64,000 nt of DNA from Bugula neritina (taxonomy: Eukaryota > Bryozoa > Gymnolaemata > Cheilostomatida > Bugulidae): positions 14,286,801-14,350,800 of the forward strand of contig OZ037767.1 of NCBI GenBank assembly GCA_964035545.1. Reading direction: 5' to 3'. Below, piece after piece: positions 52,832 through 64,000 of the stretch (its first letter is position 1; the number at the start of each line of letters is the position of its first letter). A program made the translations under genes and the position numbers. The notes under the pieces were generated by a model, which had not been told where the DNA came from, did no database searches, and was given only the letters and a program-made list of their open reading frames with translations.

Positions 52832-52935
52832 TGAAATATAATTGCCCCCACTGACAATCGAACCCAGTACCCTCTGGCTTGCAAGCAAGTGTGCTACCAT
52901 TACACCACAGGATCACTGGGTTAACTCTAAACTAC
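52832..52935 (-). mobile_element. tRNA-like mobile element copy, full length (about 104 bp)
   Basis: On the minus strand it starts GTAGTTTAGAGTTAACCCAG, has GTGGTGTAATGGTAGCAC, ACTTGCTTGCAAGCCAG and GGGTTCGATTGTCAG, and ends GGGGGCAATTATATTTC. A 71-codon minus-strand frame across it is an artefact. Confidence 0.75.
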
Positions 52936-54299
52936 AACAACAATAATTATATAATTGATTTCATTTATGGTAAAACAAGAATGACACGGATCTGTCAATG
53001 ATGTCAATTCGTGGTATCTTTCCCGTCGTCGGTGTTTTAAGCATCTAGGCATGAGTGTCAGAATATTCTTTTCAGTTTCAAATGATCATTCGGTATAAAG
53101 ACGTTGACATGGCTGTAGGAGAATGTCAAAAATAGGAGTTAAAAACAGACCATCATGCAAATTCTAAACAAAATAAGATTCTTTAAAACAAAATAATTTC
53201 CACCTTATGGAAACATTAAGGCTGGTGCTGCTGCTGCTACTGCTGCTAGCACTTGGTCTCAAAAAGGCTATTGTTTATCCCTGAAATTTGTTCATCTTAA
53301 ACTCTACTGATACTGCATTTGTGAAATGTGACCAATGTAGAAAACATAGCAGTTGTCAATATATTTATATTTCTATTAGCAAAACTTTAATTATAAAAGT
53401 CAACATTTGTGTCATATAATATGATGTGCAAGTGACAAGAGGAATGAAGTTGTGATATAGGGTGGCAATTCTATATGCTGAATTTTACTTCAAAAAGAAT
53501 ATTATTTCAAAATCATGCAAGAATTTCTTTATACATTTGAATAGGTATATGTAAGCTATAAAATTAATTTCATATAAGAGCAAATGCAAACAAATAAGTA
53601 GGTAATGCCTTTAATTACTAAAGCACAAAGTGCACTGACCTATTAATTGATATCCTATATAATCAGCTATACTTACAAATAATACTTAAAATCAGAAGCA
53701 GCTATATGAGCATACATGCTATAAATTAGTCAATTATGCGGGTCAAACTATATAATATATGCACTAATAGTTTTTGTAGAAAAGCCCCGATGGCTACAAA
53801 CATGAAAAGAGCGGTAGTTGCAATAGGGAAATTAATGTTTCAATTTTAATAGAAGTTAGAAAACACATTTTCCGTTTAACAGAGTTCAAGTAATGCCTAA
53901 AGGAAACTACGAGGCAGCTTTTCGCTTATATAATATTTGCATATATTTAACTGCCATTAGGTGAAATAAATGACTTTTGATTTTCAATGTGCAAAGTTGA
54001 CTAGACTAATAATTATGCTAAGTATAGTCATGGGAGATTAATTAGTAGTAAATGGAAAAGGATTTTTCTTAAAACTTCGCTTAAAATGAATTTATATTCC
54101 TTTTATAAATTTAAACATTAACCATAATATGCTATGGGCCTAATAAAAACTATAAATTACAGTCTACATGTTAAATACCAATTGTTGCTGACAAATTATG
54201 CCAATACTGTTTCTAATAATTAATTTTGTATTTGCTAATAATATAAAAGCTTGTTTCACTTTCTATTCCAGAGTATATAAAGAGTCTACAAGGGACATT

Positions 54300-55664
54300 A
54301 TGGAATCGGAAATTTTCTACAACTCTTTTGCAAGCACCCAAAGTATTTTAGAAGAAATTAATGAATTTAAAGAAAACTTTACTCGGAATGACAGTGAAAC
54401 TGTGTCAAAAGCTAGACAAGTGTATTACATTATCAACGGTCATATAGCACCAACTATTTGTGCTCTTGGGATTTTAGGAAATATTATCAATATGATAATA
54501 TTTGGCAGATTTTTACGCACTGCTCGTTCTGCCATCTACAACTGTCTATTTGTCATCTCTTTAGCTGATTTCTTTGCGGTAGTTGTGTATTTGGTATACA
54601 GTATCGCGTGCATTCATACACCTGTTGGACCCATCCTCAGTCAACGAGATATTCCAATTGATTTAGCCGGAACCTTCTCTCACTTTACTTTCTTTATATG
54701 GACAATACCAATAAATGTGTTCATGGCCATATCAAACTGGTGCACAGTAATATTAATGGCAGTGAGATTCATTGCTGTGTATTTTCCTTTGAAAGCATCG
54801 GAGTGGTGTTCGCCTTCCCGAACTAGAAAGGTACTTTGCTGTATCTGTTTACTGGCTATTTTGTGTGCCATCCCAGAATGCTACACTCGTGAAGTAATTT
54901 ATGTCAAGCATATTGGAGTCACTATTAAGTTTACTGATTTGCAGCATAACACAGCTTTCAGAAATGCTTACTATCTTGTGTACTATGAAGTTATTAATTG
55001 GCTGATTCCCTTCTTTGTGAATTTAATTTTAAGCGGACTGCTGATAAACACACTTCGACGCAGCAATTCGTTGTTTCGGTCCGATAGTCACGTCACGCCT
55101 CAGAGACAGCGAGATCAAAGAAAGGTCAGCATTATGTTGCTGGTGGTTGTATTCTTTTTTATCATCTGTTCAAGTCCCTCTTTGGTTTGGCGAAGCCTTG
55201 AAAATGCTGCACAGATGACAAACATAGACTTAGGTTCATGGATTTTGCTACGAGGCATTTCGGATATAATGCTAATAATTAACTGCTCTGGAAACATTGT
55301 TCTCTACCTGTTTACTAATGAGAAATACAGAAAGAATATTAAAGAAATAGCTTGTTGTAAGTTTCGCAGGGGAACTACAAACAACAGCAGCTCTGTAATG
55401 ACAAATATCGGCAATCAGACTTCTAGCAGAGGAAGTAGTCGCTACCAAGCATGCTCACTCAACACGAATGGTATCCAACAGCCCACAACGAGTGCAGCCT
55501 ATCAAAAAGAGTTACACACAGTTACCACTTCTTGTGGCAAGAGCAACACCTCCGGTTTGCTAAGCCCTGCCCTACCTCTGCTACCACGTGATACATTAGT
55601 GGAAACAAGCCTCTCAGTTGAGAACTGCGATTCAGAACCCAACATTTCTCCTGAATTTCTGTAA
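54300..55664 (+). CDS. Rhodopsin-family (class A) GPCR, peptide-receptor-like
   Basis: 454 aa from MESEIF in a single large coding exon. An acceptor-like TTTCTATTCCAG ends at 54271, so the ATG at 54300 is preferred to an in-frame one at 54198. The N-terminus has N-glycosylation sites at Asn26 and Asn30. Seven hydrophobic segments lie at about residues 47-69 (with GN), 80-103 (with SLAD), 127-158, 178-195, 226-252, 275-298 and 314-338. The usual DRY after TM3 reads VRF, followed by IAVYFPLKA. TM6 has CSSPSLVW rather than CWxP. TM7 has NCSGNIVLYLF, close to the FMRFamide-receptor type rather than NPxxY. A Ser/Thr/Asn-rich cytoplasmic tail of about 100 residues follows a membrane-proximal CC (possible palmitoylation). 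The ligand is unknown; a FMRFamide-like or other neuropeptide receptor is the best guess. An AATAAA lies at about 56165. Confidence 0.85.
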   Translation: MESEIFYNSFASTQSILEEINEFKENFTRNDSETVSKARQVYYIINGHIAPTICALGILGNIINMIIFGRFLRTARSAIYNCLFVISLADFFAVVVYLVYSIACIHTPVGPILSQRDIPIDLAGTFSHFTFFIWTIPINVFMAISNWCTVILMAVRFIAVYFPLKASEWCSPSRTRKVLCCICLLAILCAIPECYTREVIYVKHIGVTIKFTDLQHNTAFRNAYYLVYYEVINWLIPFFVNLILSGLLINTLRRSNSLFRSDSHVTPQRQRDQRKVSIMLLVVVFFFIICSSPSLVWRSLENAAQMTNIDLGSWILLRGISDIMLIINCSGNIVLYLFTNEKYRKNIKEIACCKFRRGTTNNSSSVMTNIGNQTSSRGSSRYQACSLNTNGIQQPTTSAAYQKELHTVTTSCGKSNTSGLLSPALPLLPRDTLVETSLSVENCDSEPNISPEFL

Positions 55665-58600
55665 AAGCTTTACAGAAGTTTCTGACGCGAAGACTTTCTA
55701 TTACAAAGTCTGATCATATTTTCTTATCTTGTTGTCCCCTTTTTAGATGTTTTGTTTTGTTGATTTTGTGATAGATATTAGGTTATGAATTTATACAAGT
55801 ATGAGAGGCATCTTTAATATTGTTACTTAAGGCTAAGAGACTCTAATTTCTATTTATTACTGTATTAGTATGTATCATTATCGTTATTGTGTTTGTATTA
55901 TCAAGTTGATTACTAGAATAGGAATTATTGAACATGTTTTAGGAGTTAATTGACTTTATCATATCAATAAGTACTAAGCATCCTTAATAAGTCTACGTAA
56001 CACATCAAATGTCTTTCAGTTTAAGGAATTTATATTGATTGAATTTCTAATTAATAGATCGACACGATACAGGATACATACACTTACAATTCCATGTTTG
56101 ATGTTGATTTAGTTTTAACTTCAGTGTCGGCTTTTTTCGATTGTGCTTTATTCATTTTCGTGCCAATAAAAAGAAATTTAATTGATATCAATGTTATTAG
56201 TAGTCTTATTAGTCAAGCTAAGAATGTACTATGAACTAAGCTTTATAATAGAAACATACAGTAGTTTGAGTGTCGAGTGCTAATTAACATGATTTTAGCC
56301 GTTGAATTGTTCTAATAAACCAAAACGAGGCAGAAAATTAAAATTAAAACTGTGCAAAAGGAATATAATTATTATGATGATGCAATGCTAAAACATTGCA
56401 ATACACATGTGTAGACAACTAACTACCATGGAGCAAATAATGCTTTTGGTGCATTTGATATGTTGAAGCAGTGTTGTTTATATTGAAATGATTTTCAGCC
56501 AGTAATAATTGGTTTGACAAAGGAAACCCAACCAGTAATAATTGGTTTAGCAAAAGATAAGCCAATAAAGAATGAAAGAGTTTTTAGCTTTGTTTTGCCT
56601 TTTACATTTGATTTTTTAAGAAAACTAGTTCTCAGAAGTTGCAAAATGACATGATATATATTTATGACTTTGAAGTGCAAAGTTTTAACTTAATGCATCG
56701 TTTAGTGAAAACTTTCAATTACAAATCTAACTTAAGGAATACTTCATAGCAATAAGATTTTAAAGCAGAAATAATTTATACTAGTTATATTATGGTAAGC
56801 AGGGTCTCATTGTACAAAAATTATTAGTTATAGGTATTAGTGTCAATAAGGGGGTAAATTCAAAATTTGATAAATTAGAGTTGCTTTATACAAAAAGCAA
56901 CTGAATTATTGACTTTCTATTCCATCATGTAATATAGAAAATAGTTTAGTGAACATGTGTTTAATGTGGAATTTAATTTTTTATCACCAGCTGTTATATT
57001 TATTGAAAAACTCATAACAATTTATAGATATTATTATAAATTTTGCCAATTTTCATCAATTTCATGCATCGAGTAAGTTGGACTATATCCTGGTTTACAT
57101 TATATTGATGCTATTTAACATTGCCAGAAATTGCACATATAGGGTTTATAATGTCAGCATAGCAATACAAATGATAGGAGCAGCCGTGGTCTAGGGGTTG
57201 AAGCGTTTGCTTTGTGAACAAGAAGTCGTGGGTTTGAACCCTGAGAAAGGCCATTGGTGATGTTAGGAAGAGCATCCAGTCATAATTGCCCCTGTGCTTC
57301 ATTTGAACAAGCCATTAGCCTGCTTTAACAAAAACCCTTTCCATCAGGAGTTGCTCACAGGGATAGTGACTATAAACTTGCGAGATTTTTTTTATAGCAA
57401 TACAAATAATAAGCTAAAAATAGATTTTATCAAATATGTTATGTACCTTAAATATGATGTATATTTGCAAAGTTGGTTATAGTAACAAGTAAAAAAGTGT
57501 GCTTGATGATAAAGTACAAGATGACAGATGTGACTAGAGTCCGTATTATTAAGTATTTCATTGCATTGAATGTATCTCACAATATTACAAGCTATGCACG
57601 TGGGAGTCGTCTTCCCTATATGTTACCATATACGACATTATATTGATGCTTATTTTTATAATTTTACATTAATAATTTTGTATAATAACTATTTATGCTA
57701 GCATTTAGTGCACACCAAATAATTTGAAATATGTATTTCCATATAAAATTGATATTAAAATCCGTATTACCATGACTTGATTAATGTCAAAAAATTGGAA
57801 ACTAAAATGACTTACAGACATTAATAGTGTGAACTGCTCCCTGCTTCAAAATTACTGCAACTTTCTATATACTCTAAAAACTTTTGGCTCACTTAAAACT
57901 TATCAGGCAGTACATGCAATGCTAAAATATCATAAACTAGCAGCAATTGAAATGTTGCTTTTTTATGTAATTTAATGGTTTATATTTGTTCAGCTTATTC
58001 TGAGATTATTTAGTATTTTAACCAAATGCAACTATTTACAGTCAACTAAACTGCTACTTTAATGTAATATATGATACAGTGTTTCGCAATCGGTGCTGCT
58101 TACAAATAGCCCTCTGTACTTGCGCCATACATTTCAAGCGAGACATGAGGACACAACTTCTCTTAACAGATTTTTTAGCTAATTAAGCCGTGTTATATAA
58201 CTATATACATCTCTTATATAAGAAAACTTTGACTATAGCATGCATATTGTAAATGCACTGCATTTGTAAAATTTGATATTTTTTCAAAATTATATAATTT
58301 TTTAATTAATAAAATTGAAGCAAAATATTTATTGTTTGATTATACACTCACTGTTGCAATGTTGAAAAATGTACTAGAAGAATTTCATTTGTTTTGATAT
58401 TTTCATCGATTAGTTTTGAGTCTACACAAAATCACATTATTCAAAGTAATTAAGTAACAGCTATATTCCTCTTTTAACAAGAAAAATATTTAGGGAACTC
58501 AATAATCTTGTGAGATTTTGCTTAAAAAGACAGCTACATATATTTTATAACAAACTACCTTTGACTACTAAACAAAACATATTATTATTGCATAATGAGT

Positions 58601-58803
58601 TATAAAAAGATTATGCATTAAGTTATATATACTGTATTTCATAGTCAGAAATGTATTACTGTTTTCCAGTTTCTCTCTCAGATCATTCACTGCTGTTTTA
58701 TTGCAAACAAAAGGACTGGAGTGCAGTGCATCAGTCATTATATTCATATTGATTATTGTCTCATTTGGAATTGAAGTATTGCTGTTCAATTGTAACGCAT
58801 ACA
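55665..58803. other. Intergenic interval between the GPCR and the 58.8-kb gene
   Basis: Contains the GPCR 3' UTR (to about 56170) and one SINE (57177-57393). The short frames on either strand have no recognisable motif. 57420-58800 is AT-rich and I see nothing in it. Confidence 0.5.
57177..57393 (+). mobile_element. tRNA-derived SINE with 18-bp target duplication
   Basis: The head is tRNA-like (GCCGTGGTCTAGGGGTTGAA, then GTGGGTTTGAACCCTGAG). The body contains TTAGGAAGAGCATCCAGTCA, similar to the conserved body of lophotrochozoan tRNA-SINEs, and the element ends in a T-rich tail. ATAGCAATACAAATGATA (57159-57176) and ATAGCAATACAAATAATA (57394-57411) flank it, differing at one base. Small frames here are artefacts. 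Confidence 0.85.
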
Positions 58804-61800
58804 ATGCGTCGTAACAACATATCTATTAGAAATCTTTGCAGTATTAAAATATGGTATTGTGTTTATACCTGTTTACTAATAGTGAATTGTATGATCTCCA
58901 GTAGTGTGGGAGGATTTCGCTTCACACCAACAACTTTCTTTCTCAAGGTAAGTCATTGCTTTACTATGACGAGTGTGATCAAATGTTGTTCTACTGCAGC
59001 ACAGAGTACAATGTAGATTACAGTTAGTTAAGCTAATATAGCTGTAAGAATATTGAGCTTAAAGATTTCATAAAATTTATAAAAAAACATTTATGTCTTT
59101 TATTAAAACATATTACACTATTTTGCCATTATTTTGTGTTTAATTTACTTATACTCTATATGAACTAACCCTAGTAGTTAGTAGTACTAAAGCTTAGGCT
59201 CTAGTCTATAAATTTTATTCTTCCCAGGTACACTAAGCTGTGTCAAAACGTAAAGGATATCATACTTTTATAAACGCTGTGAAATATGTGATTAATGCAG
59301 TTTTCTTTCTTTCCAAGCATTTAGTAATATGAAGTCTGATATAACCTGCCAGGCAGTCCATTAAAAATTTAATACAATCTATATAGTAGAAACCAAAACT
59401 AGCAAAAATTTATATGACTTCAAGCTTATAACTCTGTAAAACATACACAACACTACACTACCTCTACACTACACTACACTACACTACACTACACTACACT
59501 ACACTACACTACACTACACTATACTATACTACACTACACTATACTACACTACACTACACTACACTACACTATACTACACTACACTACACTATACTATCTC
59601 TACACTACACTATACTATACTATACTACACTACACTATACTACACTACACTACACTACACTATACTACACTACCTCTACACTACACTACATTACACTACA
59701 CTACACTACACCACACTACACTACACTACACTACACTACACTACACTACACTACACTACACTACACTACACTACACTACACTACACTACACTACACTATA
59801 CTACCTCTACACTACACTACACTACACTCCACTACACTACACTACACTACACTATACTATACTATACTACACTATACTACACTACACTACACTACACTAC
59901 ACTATACTATACTATACTACACTACACTACACTACACTACACTAAACTACCTCTACACTACACTACACTACACTACACTACACTATACTACACTACACTA
60001 CAAAAAGCTTAAAATGCTTGCATAATATTCATATGATCATTTATTAGTAAATGCACATAATTTCTCTACGTCAAGACAAAAAATAGCTTTTAATAAGCAA
60101 TAATTATATAACCATGACGTGACCTTTTGGTTTTTTTTTAATTTAACTAGCTCGAATTGAAAACACAAACTTATCAAGCAATCATATACTTCATTTAAAT
60201 AGATAGGGTCTCAGAAATACGTCATTTTACTAGAAAGTTTTCAGATTTGACCATAAAGCAGTTATCTAGCTTTGAATCAGCCATATTTTAGACCAGTTCT
60301 ATAACTTTATAGATTGTAGGTGATGGGGGCGGCGTGCAGCTCCAAACCCACCATCAAAGAACCTAAGCCATCTAAGAAGAAAACTCCAACTGTTCCGTAC
60401 ATAGTGGTCAGCAGTGTCTCTCTAAGTAGTAAGTGACATCACATCACACTTTAGTGACATCACAGCGGATTAAGATAATGTCATATTTTGCTTTATCATT
60501 TTACGTATTATTGAACTGCCATTGTGTGTCCATATGTGGCAATACACCATCTGAAAGCAAAATATATCTACTCATAACTTTTTATTATAAACTTTGAGCT
60601 TTAAGTTATCAATAATTGATAATCATTTTTTTACTTGCTTAACGCAAGAAGAAAATTTCAAAATAATATTGCAGACAAAAATTTCAAATAATTATTTAAA
60701 TAATTATATTGGATTATGTATTTAATTATACTATGTTGCATTAGTATTATATACTACACTAGCTATACTTTAATATAACTTATTGCACAGTATTATAATT
60801 TATTATATTATATTACTATGACATAGTATATATTAATGCTACATTGTACTGTAATATATGTAATATATATGTTGTGCATTACTATACAGTTTATAATTTG
60901 CATTGCTATTATATATATTATATTGTATATTACCCTATATTTCAATGGGCTTTATCATATTGTATATTGCATTATATAAATTGGATATTATTATATTACA
61001 TCTTATACAGTTTAAACTTCTGATTTATATTATTGTGTCAACAAGTGACGGTACTAACAAATGAAACTTTAAGATATCTACTATCAAATTAATTCGTAGA
61101 ATCTAATAGTTCAACAAAATGCTTTCACAGTTGAAACTTGTAAAATAATTGCCCCCGCTGGGAATCGAACCCGAGATCTCCGGCTTGCAAGCAAGTGTGC
61201 TAACCATTACACCACGGGGACCACTGGATTAACTCCTCACTACAAAACTCTATTGACTGTACAAGTTTTACTGTTGCAGGGAAGATCGCTGACGAACACA
61301 TGTGTCTGTCTGTGACCAACACTCCTTCTACAACTTCCTGTCAACCACATTCCGCCTCTCACCACAGAACCTCTAAGTCAGCGCGCAAACGCAGAGGCAG
61401 CACCGTGACACCAGAACCTCACACCACAGACACCATTCTTCTACAAGTAAAACTGTAGTGACTTCTACATTATATTAAAATATACTGTATAGTATATTAT
61501 TAGCTTATGTTATTTTATTATCAACTTATATCATAGTATTAACAACTTATGCTACCTTATAGTTATGACATAACTTACTTTGTTGCGATATAAATAAAGT
61601 TGTGATGAAAATATTGCTCGTTTATTTCTCATATTAATATATATTTTTCTCAGATATAACATACTTTATAATTTCACATGAATTATTTTTTCTCCTCATA
61701 GGATGAGCAACACAACAGCAAGTTACAGGTGGAGATAAGAAACAAAGGAGACGTTCCTTATCTGAGCCTTAGCAGTAGTAATCTTAGATCGGAACATCCA

Positions 61801-61830
61801 GGCACTTCCCCAACTATACCCAGCAGGTAG
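58804..61830 (+). CDS. Unrecognised multi-exon gene; secreted or myristoylated product
   Basis: Exons 60320-60428, 61280-61446 and 61702-61830 join in frame and end at TAG (PSR, stop). Two starts are possible. With a first exon at 58804-58947 (ends GTAAGT, phase 0) the product is 182 aa. Its hydrophobic segment (IWYCVYTCLLIVNCMI) looks like a signal peptide, and RKRR (residues 120-123) like a furin site. Without it, translation begins at 60323 with MGAACSSK, a good N-myristoylation/palmitoylation sequence, giving 133 aa. The rest is Ser/Thr/Pro-rich with basic clusters and no recognised domain. The TAG overlaps a possible donor (AG|GTAGAA), so further exons beyond 61830 are conceivable. An (ACTAC)n satellite and a tRNA-like element sit in its introns. 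Confidence 0.5.
59453..60001. repeat. (ACTAC)n satellite, about 550 bp
   Basis: Pentamer array with ATACT variants and recurrent CCTCTACAC interruptions at about 59461, 59596, 59673, 59804 and 59950, hinting at a higher-order unit of about 135 bp. Confidence 0.95.
61140..61243 (-). mobile_element. tRNA-like mobile element copy, best preserved (104 bp)
   Basis: On the minus strand it starts GTAGTGAGGAGTTAATCCAG. The tRNA-like part has a 7-bp acceptor stem (GTCCCCG with CGGGGGC), a D arm GTGTAATGGTTAGCAC, ACTTGCTTGCAAGCCGG in the anticodon position and GGGTTCGATTCCCAG. It ends GGCAATTATTTTAC. The anticodon arm pairs best with a 6-base loop (TTGCAA) and one mismatch, unlike a working tRNA. Confidence 0.75.
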
Positions 61831-64000
61831 AACTCAGTCTAAATATTGCCTTTATATAGTTTAAGAATCTTTGAGCTTGATTCACAGTTGAGTAACGTAG
61901 CCGTAGCTGGTTTGTTAGGGAATGGCTTAAAGCAGCACCAAGTTGAAGGTGACTGATTTCGGTAGTTCTCGAGTTTGGAGCTTTGAGTTTGAGGTTCAAC
62001 AACATTGTTTAAATGCAAATATTGTTATCAGTCACCAGTGCTGCTTTTAGCGACTCCGGTTTTGTGACTATGCACTATAGCTTTGTGCAAGGTGAAGGTA
62101 AAAATTGTACTTAGAAACATTCAGATATTTTAGAATGCTCACACCTGAATGAATTTACAACAAATTACTAGAAGCAGGTTGTCATCATTTCTCTGTAAGA
62201 TAAGCTATGATTTGCTAATAATAGAAGATTCAAGATAGTGTCTATAATTGGCTGAGGGTAGCATCTAATTGGCTGATAGTATAGGAAGTAGTATTTGATT
62301 GGCTAATAGATGATAGTATTTGATTGAATGACATATAAATACAACTATTATGTTTAAAATACTAATCTTGATGAAAGTAAATAGCGAAATAGTGAAAAGT
62401 CTCATATTATCTAAGAGTGTATGGAGAAAGGTTATTCTGCAGTGTTTTATGTCAGCTTTCCAGGGTAAAACTGTGGAAAGAGAATACGCCGTTAGCTGAT
62501 TTTAAATATATATTATATATATATATTTATATATTGATTATTAGTGTCAGTGAAATGAAGCAATCAGCTTGCATAGGTATAACATGCTGATGATTCCTAT
62601 TTATCTCAGGTTTTCAACTTGAACAAAACTCCACTCTGACATGAAGTACTGTAATATATATCTATGAATTATATACACTCTATAAAACTATCAGTAGGAT
62701 GTATTGAAATTTACGGAGCCGTTGACCTATGCATGTCTATTCAGTTTAGTGATTAACAACAATGGCAGCCATTCTCTGTCAGCACTATCAGGCTAACGGT
62801 TGAATAGAAAGTAGTACTTGTCTTTCAAGTGTAGAATTGATTTCTGCGATGGATCAAAATTTTTAGTAATTAATCATGGCTTACGTTGCCTTAGGAAGCA
62901 ATCACAAGCGTATCTCACTACATATATATGTACGTTATTATAACTCTCAGTCTATTCGGGTGTCCATGCACTCCCCCCCCATTCCAGAACTCATGGGACA
63001 TTCCCTATACGGTACCATTGCTTCAGATTATGGAAAGTGATTTTTTATTCAGTGTTTGGGAAACATAAGCTCATACAAACCACAACCAAAATCCACCCAT
63101 ACAGCACCACTTCAAAGAAGTAATGGAAACAGTGAATGCAAGTAATGGAAAATTATTGGAACTGCAGTGTATAAAAGAAACATGTAAAATTCTGCATATA
63201 TTTTGAATTCCTACAACTTTAACCTTGTTAGTCGAATCTTGTTTACAAAGGAAGTAGTTTCATGTTTATAACAAACAATACATGCAAAGCAGTCTAATTG
63301 AGTTATAACATAACTCAAAGCTATAACAATTATACTTGGCGGAGAATTAGTAAAACATCAGGCAGTTTTACTGTCATGCATGTGTGATATAGTTTTACAG
63401 TTAGACAAATCACAGCCTGATATAGACCTTGTCTAGAGTAAACCAATGTACTGCAACTATAATTCAGGATCAATGTATTTGTTACTATTAATACTTCACC
63501 TAGGCCCTGTTTTCTTTACAGAAAATAAAAACAATAATTATCTCAAGTTAATCAATATGTTACCACCATTAGAATAATTGCCATTGTCTACTCTTTTACT
63601 TGGAAGATAATTAACTAGGTACCACTCGTAAGCTTGTATTAACAGCAGATTTTGAGTAGTGTAAAAGTTTCTTATCCTATTTCTTTACTCAATCATTCTG
63701 GAGATGCTTTGTAATAATATTATAATATACTATATAGAAATTATCCTCCCTTTGTCAGTCAACTCATCAAACATTATTATTGTTTCATTATAGTTAAGTT
63801 GCCAAATTAGTGGTATGAAGGTGTTTTGTAACAGCTAGGTTAGGCCATGAATGACAATTGGTATTTTCTTTAGATAATTTACAGCAAGCTAGACTGAGTG
63901 TTTACAATAAAAAGTCTTATTGCATGGAGTAAGTTTGTAAATTTATAGTTTAAATACTTAAAACAGGCTGTTGAGCTTCAACGTCCAGCTTGCAAAAGTT
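61831..64000. other. Non-coding tail of the window
   Basis: AT-rich sequence with a short cluster of TGATTGGCT-type repeats (62220-62330) and a C-run (62970-62980). No exon, RNA gene or inverted-repeat element is supported. Confidence 0.4.

Larger units (their letters stand above)
49072..54271. other. AT-rich intergenic interval
   Basis: Holds a SINE copy (about 50165-50345, minus), a tRNA-like element (52832-52935, minus), TATAATATA-rich sequence (51640-52090) and a short (GCT)n tract (53222-53255). A 109-codon minus-strand frame at 50368-50697 next to the SINE has no recognisable domain. No gene is supported. Confidence 0.5.

Noticed and set aside
52701-52916. 71-codon minus-strand frame
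   Set aside because: Runs through the tRNA-like element at 52832-52935 and is not coding.

Overview
The window is nuclear DNA from an invertebrate animal. It is strongly AT-rich, its genes are split by GT-AG introns, and every recognisable protein is metazoan: taspase, the mitochondrial chaperone Tim9, a CALML4-type calmodulin relative, a class A GPCR and AID/APOBEC-like deaminases. tRNA-derived SINEs and an AID/APOBEC-like cluster fit a lophotrochozoan or a non-bilaterian animal, but the sequence alone does not fix the phylum.

Layout. 1-5.2 kb is the left copy of a segmental duplication whose right copy is at about 37.1-43.9 kb. The left copy holds a broken CALML4-like gene and the right copy an apparently intact one, both on the minus strand. 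7.4-9.5 kb is a run of decayed simple repeats. 9.73-15.60 kb is a complete 11-exon threonine aspartase gene (TASP1, plus strand, 372 aa). It is followed by a 3.2-kb terminal-inverted-repeat element that carries a 48-codon small ORF.

The most interesting locus is 20.1-25.8 kb (minus strand): two AID/APOBEC-like cytidine deaminase genes in tandem. By splice-site and phase analysis, three domain-length ORFs at 20.1-21.9 kb are not separate genes. They are successive phase-1/phase-1 exons of one gene encoding a 522-residue protein with three deaminase domains. Domains 1 and 3 keep the zinc and catalytic residues; domain 2 has lost the Cys half of the zinc site. The neighbour at 25.1-25.8 kb is a single-domain paralogue of 190 residues. 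Both genes share the 5' leader, the 3' flank and a (TA)n tract downstream.

23-44 kb is a mosaic of repeats. It contains a Harbinger-like MITE (two copies with TWA target duplications), the second of which is split by a 3.6-kb element that is itself a long imperfect palindrome. It also holds a 1.45-kb minisatellite of 28-bp units and arrays of a roughly 160-bp repeat.

44-64 kb is more ordinary: a foldback made of TTACAC-like hexamers (45.2-45.7 kb), TIMM9 (48.1-49.1 kb), a rhodopsin-family GPCR (54.3-55.7 kb), two copies of a tRNA-derived SINE, and an unrecognised multi-exon gene (58.8-61.8 kb) whose intron holds an (ACTAC)n satellite.

A family of short (about 104 bp) tRNA-like elements is scattered across the window. 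One copy is absent from the paralogous duplicated site, which shows that it moved. The genes do not form a shared pathway. The deaminase pair is the only functional cluster, plausibly in nucleic-acid editing or innate defence; that role is an inference from the family.
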